Under the pieces are notes generated by a model that saw only the letters and a list, made by a program, of their open reading frames with translations, had not been told where the DNA came from and did not search any database. Below are positions 27,622-35,538 of a DNA stretch of 37,048 bases, piece after piece (position 1 is the stretch's first letter; each line of letters begins with the position of its first letter). The translations under genes and the position numbers were made by a program. The DNA lies in the NCBI GenBank assembly GCA_003045825.1, contig PZPA01000005.1, forward strand, positions 10,709 through 47,756. Reading direction: 5' to 3'. Origin of the DNA: Bacteroidota bacterium (GTDB lineage: Bacteria; Bacteroidota; Bacteroidia; Flavobacteriales; Schleiferiaceae).

Positions 27622-28904
27622 TGATACTAAGAAGTTTATTGGGAATTGCAGTGCTTACGTCGGTATTGTGGCTGTTCAGCTCAAACAAGCGCAAAGTGAA
27701 TTGGGCAATGGTCGGAAAAGGACTGCTCTTGCAATTCGTGCTCGCCTTGGCCGTTTTAAAAGTACCCGGAGTTTCTTGGGCCTTTGAAAAATTTAGTCTT
27801 GTCGCGGTTACCTTATTAGATTTTACACGTGAGGGCTCTACCTTCCTCTTTGGATCGCTCATAACCGAAACCGATAACTTTGGATACCTCTTCGCTTTCC
27901 AGGTCCTACCTACTGTGATCTTTTTCTCCGCTGTAACCTCATTACTGTACTATTACGGTATTTTACAGCGCGTGGTTAAAGCGATGGCTTGGGTTATGCA
28001 GAAAACGTTAAAACTCTCCGGTGCAGAATCATTAGCCGCTGCGGGGAACATCTTTATCGGGCAAACGGAAGCACCGCTATTAGTTAAACCCTACATCGCT
28101 GGGATGAGCCGTTCGGAATTGCTCAGTTTAATGAGCGGTGGCATGGCGACAATAGCGGGTGGTGTGCTCGCTGCCTATATTGGATATTTAGGCGGTGATA
28201 CACCTGAAGGCCAATTATTCTTTGCCAAACACCTTCTAACTGCCTCTGTACTGAGTGCTCCTGCAGCCCTCATTAGCGCAAAGATTCTCCTGCCCGAAAC
28301 GGAAGATGTCATTGAGGTTGCAGAAATCAGTTCTGCAGATATGGGGTCTAACGCACTTGACGCCATTTCCAATGGAACTACAGAAGGTGTGAAATTAGCT
28401 GTTAATGTTGGAGCCATGTTGCTCGTTTTTACTGCAATCGTATACGGAGCCAATTACATTTTTGTTGAAGGAATTGGCTCTTGGACAGGCCTAAATGCTT
28501 GGGCTACAGAAGTCACCAACGGTCGGTATGACTCCTTCTCCCTCCAGTTTATCATGGGTGCACTGCTAAGCCCCATTGCTTGGATTCTAGGTGTACCACC
28601 TGCAGATCTCATGCTCGTAGGACAGCTCTTGGGTGAGAAGACCATTTTGAACGAATTCTACGCCTACGTCAGTTTGACTGAAATGAAAAACGCGGGCCTT
28701 TTTACTTCAGAACGCAGCATAATTCTTTCTACCTATATGCTTTGTGGTTTTGCAAACATCGCCAGCATTGGTATACAGATTGGTGGAATTGGGGTTTTAG
28801 CGCCGAGCCGCCGAAAAGACCTGAGTGAATTAAGTATTAAAGCGCTCATCGCAGGTACGGTTGCTTCTTTATACACGGCAGCTATTGTTGGATTATTGAT
28901 TTAA
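27621..28904 (+). CDS. NupC/CNT family nucleoside transporter
   Basis: Multiple TMs, GNIFIGQTEAPLLVKPYIAGMSRSELLSLMSGGMATIAGGVLAAYI, NEFYAYVSL, CGFANIASIGIQIGG. Start overlaps the preceding stop. Confidence 0.94.
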   Translation: MILRSLLGIAVLTSVLWLFSSNKRKVNWAMVGKGLLLQFVLALAVLKVPGVSWAFEKFSLVAVTLLDFTREGSTFLFGSLITETDNFGYLFAFQVLPTVIFFSAVTSLLYYYGILQRVVKAMAWVMQKTLKLSGAESLAAAGNIFIGQTEAPLLVKPYIAGMSRSELLSLMSGGMATIAGGVLAAYIGYLGGDTPEGQLFFAKHLLTASVLSAPAALISAKILLPETEDVIEVAEISSADMGSNALDAISNGTTEGVKLAVNVGAMLLVFTAIVYGANYIFVEGIGSWTGLNAWATEVTNGRYDSFSLQFIMGALLSPIAWILGVPPADLMLVGQLLGEKTILNEFYAYVSLTEMKNAGLFTSERSIILSTYMLCGFANIASIGIQIGGIGVLAPSRRKDLSELSIKALIAGTVASLYTAAIVGLLI

Positions 28905-28909
28905 GCACT

Positions 28910-29503
28910 ATGGAAAACACCATCGATAAAATCATCCTTGGTGTGGATCCAGGTACCGTAGTGATGGGGTATAGTGTCGTACACATCATAAAAGGAAAAG
29001 TACATCCTGTTTTGATGGATGTAATCAAGCTCAATACAAAATCGGATCACTATACTCGTCTTGCGAAAATCTTTGATGAGCTCAGTGCAGTGGTTGACCA
29101 ACACAAACCGGATGAAATGGCTTTAGAAGCACCCTTCTTTGGAAAAAACGTTCAATCCATGCTTAAGCTAGGCCGCGCCCAAGGTGTTTGTATGGCAACC
29201 GCTTTGTCCAAGAAGATTCCCGTATTCGAATACAGCCCTCGCCTTGTTAAACAAAGCATCGTAGGTAATGGGAACGCCAGTAAAGAACAAGTCAGTGGCA
29301 TGTTAGAGGCAATGTTCCCAGGTATTGAACACAACTATTTAGATGCTTTTGATGCACTTGCAGTAGCTGTCTGTCACCAAAGTCAAACATCAGGAATTAG
29401 TGCTCCAAAACACGGCAGTGGCGCGACAAAATCTAAATCTAAAAAAGGTCGTAGTAGTAGCTGGGATCAATTTATCCAGCAGAATCCAGAGCGTCTGAAA
29501 TAG
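28910..29503 (+). CDS. ruvC: Crossover junction endodeoxyribonuclease RuvC
   Basis: ILGVDPGTVVMGYSVV, ALEAPFFGKNVQSMLKLGRAQGV, DAFDALAVAVCH motifs. Confidence 0.95.
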   Translation: MENTIDKIILGVDPGTVVMGYSVVHIIKGKVHPVLMDVIKLNTKSDHYTRLAKIFDELSAVVDQHKPDEMALEAPFFGKNVQSMLKLGRAQGVCMATALSKKIPVFEYSPRLVKQSIVGNGNASKEQVSGMLEAMFPGIEHNYLDAFDALAVAVCHQSQTSGISAPKHGSGATKSKSKKGRSSSWDQFIQQNPERLK

Positions 29504-29876
29504 ACGTTCGAATACCCTCCATTTCCTCTGCACTCAACTGCAAAGGGGTGTTTGAAAAGCTTAATTCGTTTTCCGCATCTATTGGCACAAGATGAAGGTG
29601 CGCATGCGGCACTTCCATACCTAAAACCATAGATCCAATTCGCTGACAAGGCACGGCTTTTTTCAAGGCTTTCGCCACCCGTTGCGCGAATTCCATAAGA
29701 CGCCCAAAATCTTCAGCAGGGAGCTCATACAATTCATCCACCTCCAACTTAGGTACGCAAAGCACATGACCGCGCTTCAACGGACGAATATCGAGGAAAG
29801 CGATATTAGAAGCATCCTCCGCTACCTTATAGCAAGGAATTTCACCACTTATGATTTTCGTGAAAATGCTACCCAT
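29472..29876 (-). CDS. HIT family protein
   Basis: MGSIFTKIISGEIPCYKVAEDASNIAFLDI and the histidine triad HAHLHLVPI. Confidence 0.95.
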   Translation of the reverse strand: MGSIFTKIISGEIPCYKVAEDASNIAFLDIRPLKRGHVLCVPKLEVDELYELPAEDFGRLMEFAQRVAKALKKAVPCQRIGSMVLGMEVPHAHLHLVPIDAENELSFSNTPLQLSAEEMEGIRTSISDALDSAG

Positions 29877-29887
29877 GGATAGGATTT

Positions 29888-30364
29888 TTAGGCCGACGTA
29901 ATTTCCAAAATCTCGAAACTCATCACTCCACGCGGCACCTGAATTTCCGCTATCTCACCGACCTTTTTACCCAAAAGGCCTTTGCCAATAGGACTCGAAA
30001 CAGAAATTTTACTTTGTTTGATATCCGCCTCCTTTTCCGCAACCAAACTATACACCATAGTTGCGCCATTGGTGACATTTTTCAACTTCACCTTCGTCAA
30101 AACTCCCACCTTAGATAGGTCAATATTTGCAGTATCCAAAACACGTGCTCCAGCAAGGGTGTCTTCTAATTTGGATATTTTCATTTCCAACATACCTTGC
30201 GCTTCTTTTGCAGCATCATATTCTGCATTCTCACTCAAATCACCCTTATCTCTAGCTTCTCCAATCTGCTGCGAGATTTTAGGGCGCTCCACATTTTTCA
30301 TGTGCTCTAATTCTGCCTTAAGCTTTTTAAGCCCTTCTGCTGTGTAATAACTTACTGATGACAT
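29888..30364 (-). CDS. greA: Transcription elongation factor GreA
   Basis: YYTAEGLKKLKAELEHMKNVERPKISQQIGEARDKGDLSENAEYDAAKEAQGMLE. The likely start is MSSVSYY at 30364; the longer ORF start lies inside a hairpin. Confidence 0.96.
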   Translation of the reverse strand: MSSVSYYTAEGLKKLKAELEHMKNVERPKISQQIGEARDKGDLSENAEYDAAKEAQGMLEMKISKLEDTLAGARVLDTANIDLSKVGVLTKVKLKNVTNGATMVYSLVAEKEADIKQSKISVSSPIGKGLLGKKVGEIAEIQVPRGVMSFEILEITSA

Positions 30365-30380
30365 AGCTAATGGTATTACT

Positions 30381-30404
30381 AAAAAAGAGGCCATAACGGC
30401 CTCT
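30381..30404 (-). terminator. Intrinsic terminator/attenuator immediately upstream of greA
   Basis: Minus strand reads AGAGGCC-GTTAT-GGCCTCT-TTTTT: 7-bp perfect stem plus T run. Confidence 0.8.
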
Positions 30405-30414
30405 CTTGTGGGTA

Positions 30415-30422
30415 CAAAGTTA
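30415..30422 (-). promoter_or_regulatory. Bacteroidota -7 element TAACTTTG upstream of greA
   Basis: Exact TAnnTTTG on the minus strand, between the stop of the upstream gene (30435) and the hairpin. Confidence 0.5.
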
Positions 30423-30434
30423 GTATTTTATCTA

Positions 30435-31478
30435 TTACAAGTTGATGCGCACACCAATTGAGTGAATACCGCCAAATGCAGATGTCGTACCGCGGTAAGA
30501 ATAATCGATGGCGAAACTTCCCTCGTCACTGGTAGGAACATTAAAGCTGAATCCACCACAAATTCCAGAAATGGCGCTAGTTCCAAGATCGTCCGCACGG
30601 TTATCGAAAGCCTTATAGCCAACGCGTACCTGGAACAGATCCTTCAAACTGTATTGTACACCAGCATGGTAGGTATCTTTTTCAAACGAGTTTGAACTAA
30701 AATTCAAGGCACCAGTAACCTTACCGTTCGCTACAAACCAATCGTATGAACCGCCTATGCTTAATTGCGTAGGTAATTCAAATTTCGCGGAACGACTCTC
30801 AAATGTTTGAGAATACGCAACCCCATAGGTTGGGACTGGCAGCGTGATGCCTAATCCATCACCTTGATAGGTAATACTCGGTCCAACGTTCTTTAAGGTA
30901 ATTCCAAATTTGAATCTGTCTTCCTCTCCTGTGCGGTATTGTACACCCGCATCAAAACAAACACCATTAGTGTTCAAGTTGGAGATAGAACTGCTGTAGA
31001 GTTTCACGTTTACACCCCCATAGATGTTCTCAGTAAATTTCTGAGCATACCCCATGTTGATGATCAAACTTTGCGGGCTAATGGTAGCGCCGGTTCCTTC
31101 TGGCTGGTCCTCTGTAGTTACCTCCCATTGGCCATAGTCAAAAGCGGATAAACCCATACTTAGTACACCAACATCACTCACGCGTTGAATCAGCGTAGCA
31201 CCGTTCATGTTAATGCCCGCTCCAACCAACCACTGCGTGTTGTTGAACGTTACTTGAGTGTTTAAATCAGTAGCCGCTATACCCGCAATGTTCAAAAAGG
31301 TAGCGTCCATACCTGTCGCACCCGCAACATTTACAGATCCCCACCCTGCAGAACGCGCAAAGGGATTGATTAATAATTCTCCAGCACCTGCAGAACCTGC
31401 ACGCTGAGGGTTACCTGCATAAGCTGTACCCATGAGGGCTACAGATAAAAAAGCTGCGATATAAGATTTCAATTTCAT
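30435..31478 (-). CDS. PorV/PorQ-like outer membrane beta-barrel protein
   Basis: Signal peptide, then GNPQRAGSAGAGELLINPFARSAGWGSVNVAGATGMDATFLNIAGIA; barrel-like C-terminus GIHSIGVRINL. Confidence 0.8.
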   Translation of the reverse strand: MKLKSYIAAFLSVALMGTAYAGNPQRAGSAGAGELLINPFARSAGWGSVNVAGATGMDATFLNIAGIAATDLNTQVTFNNTQWLVGAGINMNGATLIQRVSDVGVLSMGLSAFDYGQWEVTTEDQPEGTGATISPQSLIINMGYAQKFTENIYGGVNVKLYSSSISNLNTNGVCFDAGVQYRTGEEDRFKFGITLKNVGPSITYQGDGLGITLPVPTYGVAYSQTFESRSAKFELPTQLSIGGSYDWFVANGKVTGALNFSSNSFEKDTYHAGVQYSLKDLFQVRVGYKAFDNRADDLGTSAISGICGGFSFNVPTSDEGSFAIDYSYRGTTSAFGGIHSIGVRINL

Positions 31479-31491
31479 AGGTCTTTTTCGC

Positions 31492-34400
31492 TTAGAATGA
31501 GTTCAAATCGACCGGACGTAATGCGCCGAACCATTTCACAATTTTTTCGCCGAGCGCACCTGCATCGACATGGATGATGTAAACACCAGATGCAATAGGC
31601 ACATTGTATGTGTTTTTCATATCCCATTCAACATAGGTCATACTATTGTCCTTACGGATTTGACGAATCATAGTACCGTTCGGAGTAAAGATGCTGATCG
31701 TACAGGTCTCAGGCAGGTTAGTAATCTTAACGAGATTATCTAACTGAGATGCTTCGTATGTGCTAAATCCGTAATACGGATTTGGAACCACGCGAATGGT
31801 CTCCATTGCGCCCTTACCGATAGTGTCTTGGTACGTTCTTGTAGCAATATTTGATGTATTGAACAAGAATTGTGGGTTACCACCGTTAGGGCCGTCTGCC
31901 AAGGTTCTGTTAGAATACGCTGAATTCATTCGAATACGAATACGCGTCTGTGTAGGTAGCTCCGTGTACGGGTCAAAATCCGTTCCTCTTCGCAGTGTGG
32001 GCATACCAATCCAACGACAAGCGCGCCAGAAATTTGCTTTCGCGATGTTTCCAAGACCTCCAGTTTTAACGAGATCGGCCATCAGATCTTTCAACGGCCA
32101 ATTATTGATATCAGCACCTTGGTATTCCAAATCCGTGTTTGAACCACCAATTTTATCCTCGTCCGCAAACACATAAATTACGTGCTGACCGCCGAAGACA
32201 TAACCTCCATTTACAGTATTTCCTGGAGGCAAGAACTCACGATCTGTTGGGTTCCAAAGCATATCATTACCGTTTTCACCTGGTAACCATGAATTTTCAC
32301 CAAAGGCCATGTTCAGACGCTTTCCGCTCTCAATATCTATTGCATATCCCGGGAAATAAGACCAACCAGGTTCCATGGCTGGTGCTCTCTTCAATTGACC
32401 GTTTTCAATGGTCCATGAAGTATCCTGACGCTGTGTCAATTTCTTGTCCCCGTGCTCACTTAAAGCGGCATCTTCAGCCATTTCAAATACAGGTACGCGC
32501 GTCCATTTACTCACATCTGTTGTAAATACAATATCCACTGAATGTAGATCCGATGCATCGTTTAAGTTTCTACCAATACTCTGGGCAGGGCCCATACCGT
32601 AGTTGTTGAACCCATTTACAGTTGAACGGTTGTTCGCAGATGCATACATGTAAGGACCCCACGTTCCGTCAACAATATTTTCGAAATACCCTTTTGCATC
32701 GCCGTCTTGATCCGGGTACAATGTAGCAGGTTCTTCCGTAGGGAAGCTATTGGTTCCAGCCAATATCCAATTATAAGGGGTATAACTCTTATCGTCCTTA
32801 ATTCCCGACCACCACTCTTTCGATGGGTCTTCATAGATGATTTCTGAAAAGATTACCCCATTATCATAGGTCCCTTCGTCGTCACCACCCGGCGCTGGCG
32901 CTTGTTGCATAGCAACCGATAGACCCAATTCTGGAATGATTTGTTCATTGTAGAATGAAATGGTAGTATCCGCACTAGCGATTACCGATCCACTTCCGTC
33001 TGTGATTTCCCATTGTGCATTTCCGTTGGCGCCATCTAGCGTCAGAGTATACTCTCCATTTTTGACCTCTAACGGATCCACTACCTTAATTGCAACCGGC
33101 CCTAGACCTCCCATATATGTAGGTTGACCTGAACCATTCCCGTCCATAATGTCTTTAACCTCAGTTAAGGTTAGTTCCAGCTCACCTCCACCGTTTCCAA
33201 TACCGTCTAATCGGGTAATTTCTGGTCCATCTCCGTATTGTGCAACTTGAATCGTTCCGCCTTTCTCTGAATCGATTTGATGTGGAATGGCAGTATATGT
33301 CTTAATGTTACGACGTCCTGCTAGGAATGGAATTTTCTGACCACCTGGCGCTATTGTTGGATTGAACACTTCGAATTGGTTCTGTCCATAAGCGATGATC
33401 GTAAAGTAGTACTCCTTATGATTGATCAGGGAACGATCGCCAGTAGCAAAGACATCCTCACGCACTTGGAACGAAGTGAAAACACCACTGTTATTCGTTG
33501 TTAAGGTCATGTCCTGCGGTACAAGCGCGTTCAAATCCGGATCTACTTCCCAGTTGATTAGTTGAGTGATGTTATTTTTAACGTCACACTGCGCTACCAA
33601 ACGGCTTTGTGTAGGATCGTAGATATCTGAAATACTTACGTCGCTATTTGCCAATTGGAATACCTGGAATCCTTCAAACTTGTAGTCGAAGTAATCTGGG
33701 TTAACGTTCAAAATAGAGTCGCGGTCGTCTGGATTAACAGTGATCAGCGGATCGCGCTCGCGATAGCTGAATGCTTCATTATTACTTCCTGGACCGTACG
33801 TCAACTTCAAAATAAGCTCACGGTCTAATTCTTGAATTTCAACATCCGGAGCATCCGGACCGTTCAACACCTGGAAACAGTTATCAAAAAGTTTCTGTGC
33901 CTTGTCATCCGCGATGATTACCTTCTCTACTGAAGCGAAAAGATCATTGTTGATGAGGTCACGCTCCCATACTACCCCAGTAGTTACAAAGTTCAATGCG
34001 CCTGGTGCCAAAGAGAATGGACCCGCACTGTGCAAACCACGCTTATCCTCTTTATTCGCTGGACTCTCCCACCAGTTTACTGCCGCATACGGAGGGTAAG
34101 CACCAGTAGTGTCATACGACATACCTGGGTAAGCAAACTGCGTTGATGTACCATTACCTGAAGCAACAAATCCATCACCGTTGCCCTGATCACCAGGACC
34201 TGAAGGTGTTTCAATGATTAACTCCGAACCGTTTTTCCAAAGTGCACGCATGTAGTTGTAGAAATGCGTCGCATTATCTGGATTACCCGAAATGTTGGAA
34301 GCAGTGTTGTTGTAATACATGAAGTGACTCATGATAATACGCTCGTTCACTCCGGTGGCAGGATCTTCTGCCACACACAATCCTGTTTCTGGATCTTTCA

Positions 34401-35514
34401 CTCCATCCACACAGCCGTCGCGGTCATTATCAATGCCGTCGTAGTAATCTGCGAATGGTCCCTGGAAGAAGTCGAATCCTACCGCTGGCGGGTTCAAACC
34501 ATAGCCTAACGGGCCTTCATCTTCAGTGTCTGAATTGTAACAATAACCTAGACCACGTGCAATATCACAACCAATGATGTCATCGGTATAGTTCCCTAAA
34601 TCTGGATCAAACCAGGTAGAGAAATAGGTATTGGTTAAGCGGAACGTAGACCGGTTGATGATGCGGTAATTATTGAAGGTCATGTTGTTCACCTCATCGT
34701 TGGTAGAGAAGGCGAAGGCTTGAGCACGAATTTCAAACCCAAGCGCACCTGCTTGTGATTCAGTATGTACGTTACCACGGTCGTTGTATACCCACCAGAT
34801 AGTCTGGTCACCATAAAGTACATCCGTTTCTTTGTCGCGACAATCGTACTCCTTATCGATGTCATAAGCGGGGTAATCTACGAGATAGTCGTAAACGCCA
34901 TCGCCATCACGATCGATAAAAGGTGCCAATTGGTAAGGCAACTCTCCATCTACCCCATTTCCTGGCCAATCTTTGATGGACTCTGGAATTTGACTTTCGT
35001 AGCCCGGGAACAGTTCTGTCTCATCACAATTTGGGTCGTCTAAACACTCCAACCATGCTTTATGAATGTCCACTTCTTCACGGTAAATGATCCAGTGACG
35101 GTCGTACTTATCACAAATCTCTTTGTTGGTGGATGCCGTACCATCACTAGTTAAAGGACCTGGCCAGTAATCGTTACCCGCTTGACGGTAGGTCATTGCG
35201 GCTAATTTCAATTGGTTACCCTCATCAACACCACCAAGCCACAGTGAACCTGCGAACATGGAGTGTTTATTGGATCCTTTCGGAACTTCGTAACGTGCGG
35301 TGTTCAAATCCCACCACATATCTCCGCCACCTAAAATGGTTGCACGAACGTTATTAATACTTAGATCACTCTGCGCTTTTGAAGGCTGACACAATTCCTC
35401 AACAGTTTTCATAGAACCTGTTGTTTGAGTCGTCTTATTCGCACCTTGCACTTCTCGTGCTGAAAGTGGTAAAGCGAAAGCGGTTGAAAGTAAAAGGAGG
35501 TAAACTCTTTTCAT
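31492..35514 (-). CDS. Large secreted protein with T9SS-like C-terminal sorting/FlgD-like domain
   Basis: 1340 aa with signal peptide, Asp-rich repeats (DRDGDGVYDY, YDGIDNDRDGCVDG) and C-terminal ISIFTPNGTMIRQIRKDNSMTYVEWDMKNTYNVPIASGVYIIHVDAGALGEKIVKWFGALRPVD. Confidence 0.8.
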   Translation of the reverse strand: MKRVYLLLLSTAFALPLSAREVQGANKTTQTTGSMKTVEELCQPSKAQSDLSINNVRATILGGGDMWWDLNTARYEVPKGSNKHSMFAGSLWLGGVDEGNQLKLAAMTYRQAGNDYWPGPLTSDGTASTNKEICDKYDRHWIIYREEVDIHKAWLECLDDPNCDETELFPGYESQIPESIKDWPGNGVDGELPYQLAPFIDRDGDGVYDYLVDYPAYDIDKEYDCRDKETDVLYGDQTIWWVYNDRGNVHTESQAGALGFEIRAQAFAFSTNDEVNNMTFNNYRIINRSTFRLTNTYFSTWFDPDLGNYTDDIIGCDIARGLGYCYNSDTEDEGPLGYGLNPPAVGFDFFQGPFADYYDGIDNDRDGCVDGVKDPETGLCVAEDPATGVNERIIMSHFMYYNNTASNISGNPDNATHFYNYMRALWKNGSELIIETPSGPGDQGNGDGFVASGNGTSTQFAYPGMSYDTTGAYPPYAAVNWWESPANKEDKRGLHSAGPFSLAPGALNFVTTGVVWERDLINNDLFASVEKVIIADDKAQKLFDNCFQVLNGPDAPDVEIQELDRELILKLTYGPGSNNEAFSYRERDPLITVNPDDRDSILNVNPDYFDYKFEGFQVFQLANSDVSISDIYDPTQSRLVAQCDVKNNITQLINWEVDPDLNALVPQDMTLTTNNSGVFTSFQVREDVFATGDRSLINHKEYYFTIIAYGQNQFEVFNPTIAPGGQKIPFLAGRRNIKTYTAIPHQIDSEKGGTIQVAQYGDGPEITRLDGIGNGGGELELTLTEVKDIMDGNGSGQPTYMGGLGPVAIKVVDPLEVKNGEYTLTLDGANGNAQWEITDGSGSVIASADTTISFYNEQIIPELGLSVAMQQAPAPGGDDEGTYDNGVIFSEIIYEDPSKEWWSGIKDDKSYTPYNWILAGTNSFPTEEPATLYPDQDGDAKGYFENIVDGTWGPYMYASANNRSTVNGFNNYGMGPAQSIGRNLNDASDLHSVDIVFTTDVSKWTRVPVFEMAEDAALSEHGDKKLTQRQDTSWTIENGQLKRAPAMEPGWSYFPGYAIDIESGKRLNMAFGENSWLPGENGNDMLWNPTDREFLPPGNTVNGGYVFGGQHVIYVFADEDKIGGSNTDLEYQGADINNWPLKDLMADLVKTGGLGNIAKANFWRACRWIGMPTLRRGTDFDPYTELPTQTRIRIRMNSAYSNRTLADGPNGGNPQFLFNTSNIATRTYQDTIGKGAMETIRVVPNPYYGFSTYEASQLDNLVKITNLPETCTISIFTPNGTMIRQIRKDNSMTYVEWDMKNTYNVPIASGVYIIHVDAGALGEKIVKWFGALRPVDLNSF

Positions 35515-35538
35515 ATGCTGTTTTCCTATGCTTCTTTA

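Noticed and set aside
27479-27862. 127-aa minus-strand ORF opposite the nuclease/transporter junction
   Set aside because: Antisense to two well-supported genes with no recognisable motif.
31796-32525. Two overlapping plus-strand ORFs (126 and 128 aa) opposite the giant secreted protein
   Set aside because: Shadow ORFs in different frames within a single continuous 1340-aa CDS.
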